A stretch of 64,000 nt of DNA from NCBI RefSeq assembly GCF_023283765.1, contig NZ_JAKILG010000008.1, forward strand, positions 1-64,000, given 5' to 3'. This document shows positions 63,603 to 64,000 of this stretch, in pieces. Below the pieces are notes generated by a model. The model was given only the letters and a program-made list of their open reading frames with translations. It had not been told where the DNA came from and ran no database searches. The position numbers and the translations under genes were made by a program. The DNA is from Shewanella profunda (lineage in GTDB: Bacteria; Pseudomonadota; Gammaproteobacteria; Enterobacterales; Shewanellaceae). How positions within the stretch are numbered: the stretch's first letter is position 1; each line of letters starts with the position of its first letter.

Positions 63603-63640
63603 ACCCGCAGCTACCAACTTGGCAGCGGGTATTTTTATAT
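63603..63640 (+). terminator. Terminator of the maturation operon
   Basis: CCCGCAGC pairs with GCAGCGGG (one internal mismatch) and is followed by TATTTTTATATTT. Confidence 0.75.
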
Positions 63641-63714
63641 TTACCCCCAGCTTTGTATTCTGCGATGCATTTCTTTAAAATTGCCGCCAAACTCTTTATT
63701 TCAAGGCAAATTAG

Positions 63715-64000
63715 ATGAAACTCACCCACTTAACCCAACCTCTTTATAACCACTTATACCGTGATATCAGTGAGTTTCGCAGCACCTTTGACCTGCCCGT
63801 TAATGATGTTGACTCCTTAGATGACAAGGCCGACACCCTACATACTTCACTGATTATTGAAGAGTTAACCGAGCTTGCCGAAGCCGATAGCCGTATCGAA
63901 CAGGCCGATGCCATCGTCGATTCTGTATACGTGTTAATGGGGCGTTTAGTGCATTTAGGCGCAGAGAATGTAATCGACAGATTAGAGATCAGCTATCTTA
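63715..64000 (+). CDS. MazG-like all-alpha NTP pyrophosphohydrolase-type protein, 5' part
   Basis: The frame from ATG 63715 runs to the window edge (95 codons): MKLTHLTQPLYNHLYRDISE, then SLIIEELTELAEADSRIEQADAIVDSVYVLMG. The EExxE followed by ExxD/DxxxD acidic pattern is that of MazG-type nucleotide pyrophosphohydrolases, which bind Mg. AAGG lies about 10 bases upstream. The 3' end is outside the window. Confidence 0.75.
   Translation, partial: MKLTHLTQPLYNHLYRDISEFRSTFDLPVNDVDSLDDKADTLHTSLIIEELTELAEADSRIEQADAIVDSVYVLMGRLVHLGAENVIDRLEISYL

Overview
The window looks like a chromosomal stretch of a Shewanella-type marine gammaproteobacterium. The evidence is the gene content: an octaheme SirA-type sulfite reductase with its accessory genes, several c-di-GMP proteins, RraB, CmoM, RimK and HU of gammaproteobacterial type, and moderate GC. 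I call the genus from memory of family and synteny patterns, not from a search.

Layout. 1-454 is the right end of a Tn5-like insertion sequence. 553-5147 (minus) carries rraB, a plsC-like acyltransferase and a zinc-uptake block: a small Cys/His periplasmic protein, a His-rich outer-membrane protein, ZnuA and ZnuB, with no ATPase gene. 5433-18602 is mostly housekeeping and unknown genes (fhs, MaoC-like hydratase, cmoM, TraB/GumN, an EAL-CBS-GGDEF protein, a double-receiver regulator, HU, a TorF-like porin, rimK). 18763-23078 (minus) is a three-gene signalling operon: CHASE-PAS histidine kinase, single-domain receiver, receiver-GGDEF-EAL. 23386-32516 holds a sensor membrane protein, a QEGLA/DUF1704 putative peptidase, an alanine symporter, a beta-CASP hydrolase, small redox and monooxygenase proteins, elaA and mscL. 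At 32542-33126 a monooxygenase gene is split by a 265-bp MITE-like element. 33288-39332 (minus) is a heavy-metal RND efflux operon followed by small metal-related proteins. 41042-46126 has arfB, aroQ, an SDR, ubiD and fre.

46127-50218 is the most unusual part. A two-gene ATPase plus DUF4276 module, which resembles anti-phage modules, is surrounded by structured, mostly non-coding repeats. Two tandem units of about 440 bp each combine hairpins carrying GGA in their loops, a conserved 3' module, and a degenerate copy of the 3' end of the neighbouring flavin-reductase gene. An inverted partial copy lies on the far side of the module. A 52-bp miniature of the MITE ends sits just upstream of the flavin-reductase gene.

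50397-63539 is a sulfite-respiration cluster. SirA (eight haem sites, the last of the CX15CH type) is divergent from a dedicated cytochrome c maturation set (CcmF-like, CcmH-like with a degenerate CXXC, and a TlpA-like thioredoxin). It is followed by rhodanese, FKBP isomerase and TPR genes and by nosLDFY, which probably deliver copper to the SirA haem-copper site. The adjoining ToxR-like regulator gene carries an in-frame TAA. The iron-sulfur/NrfD-type quinol-oxidising pair that I remember from S. oneidensis is absent here. The window ends inside a MazG-like gene.
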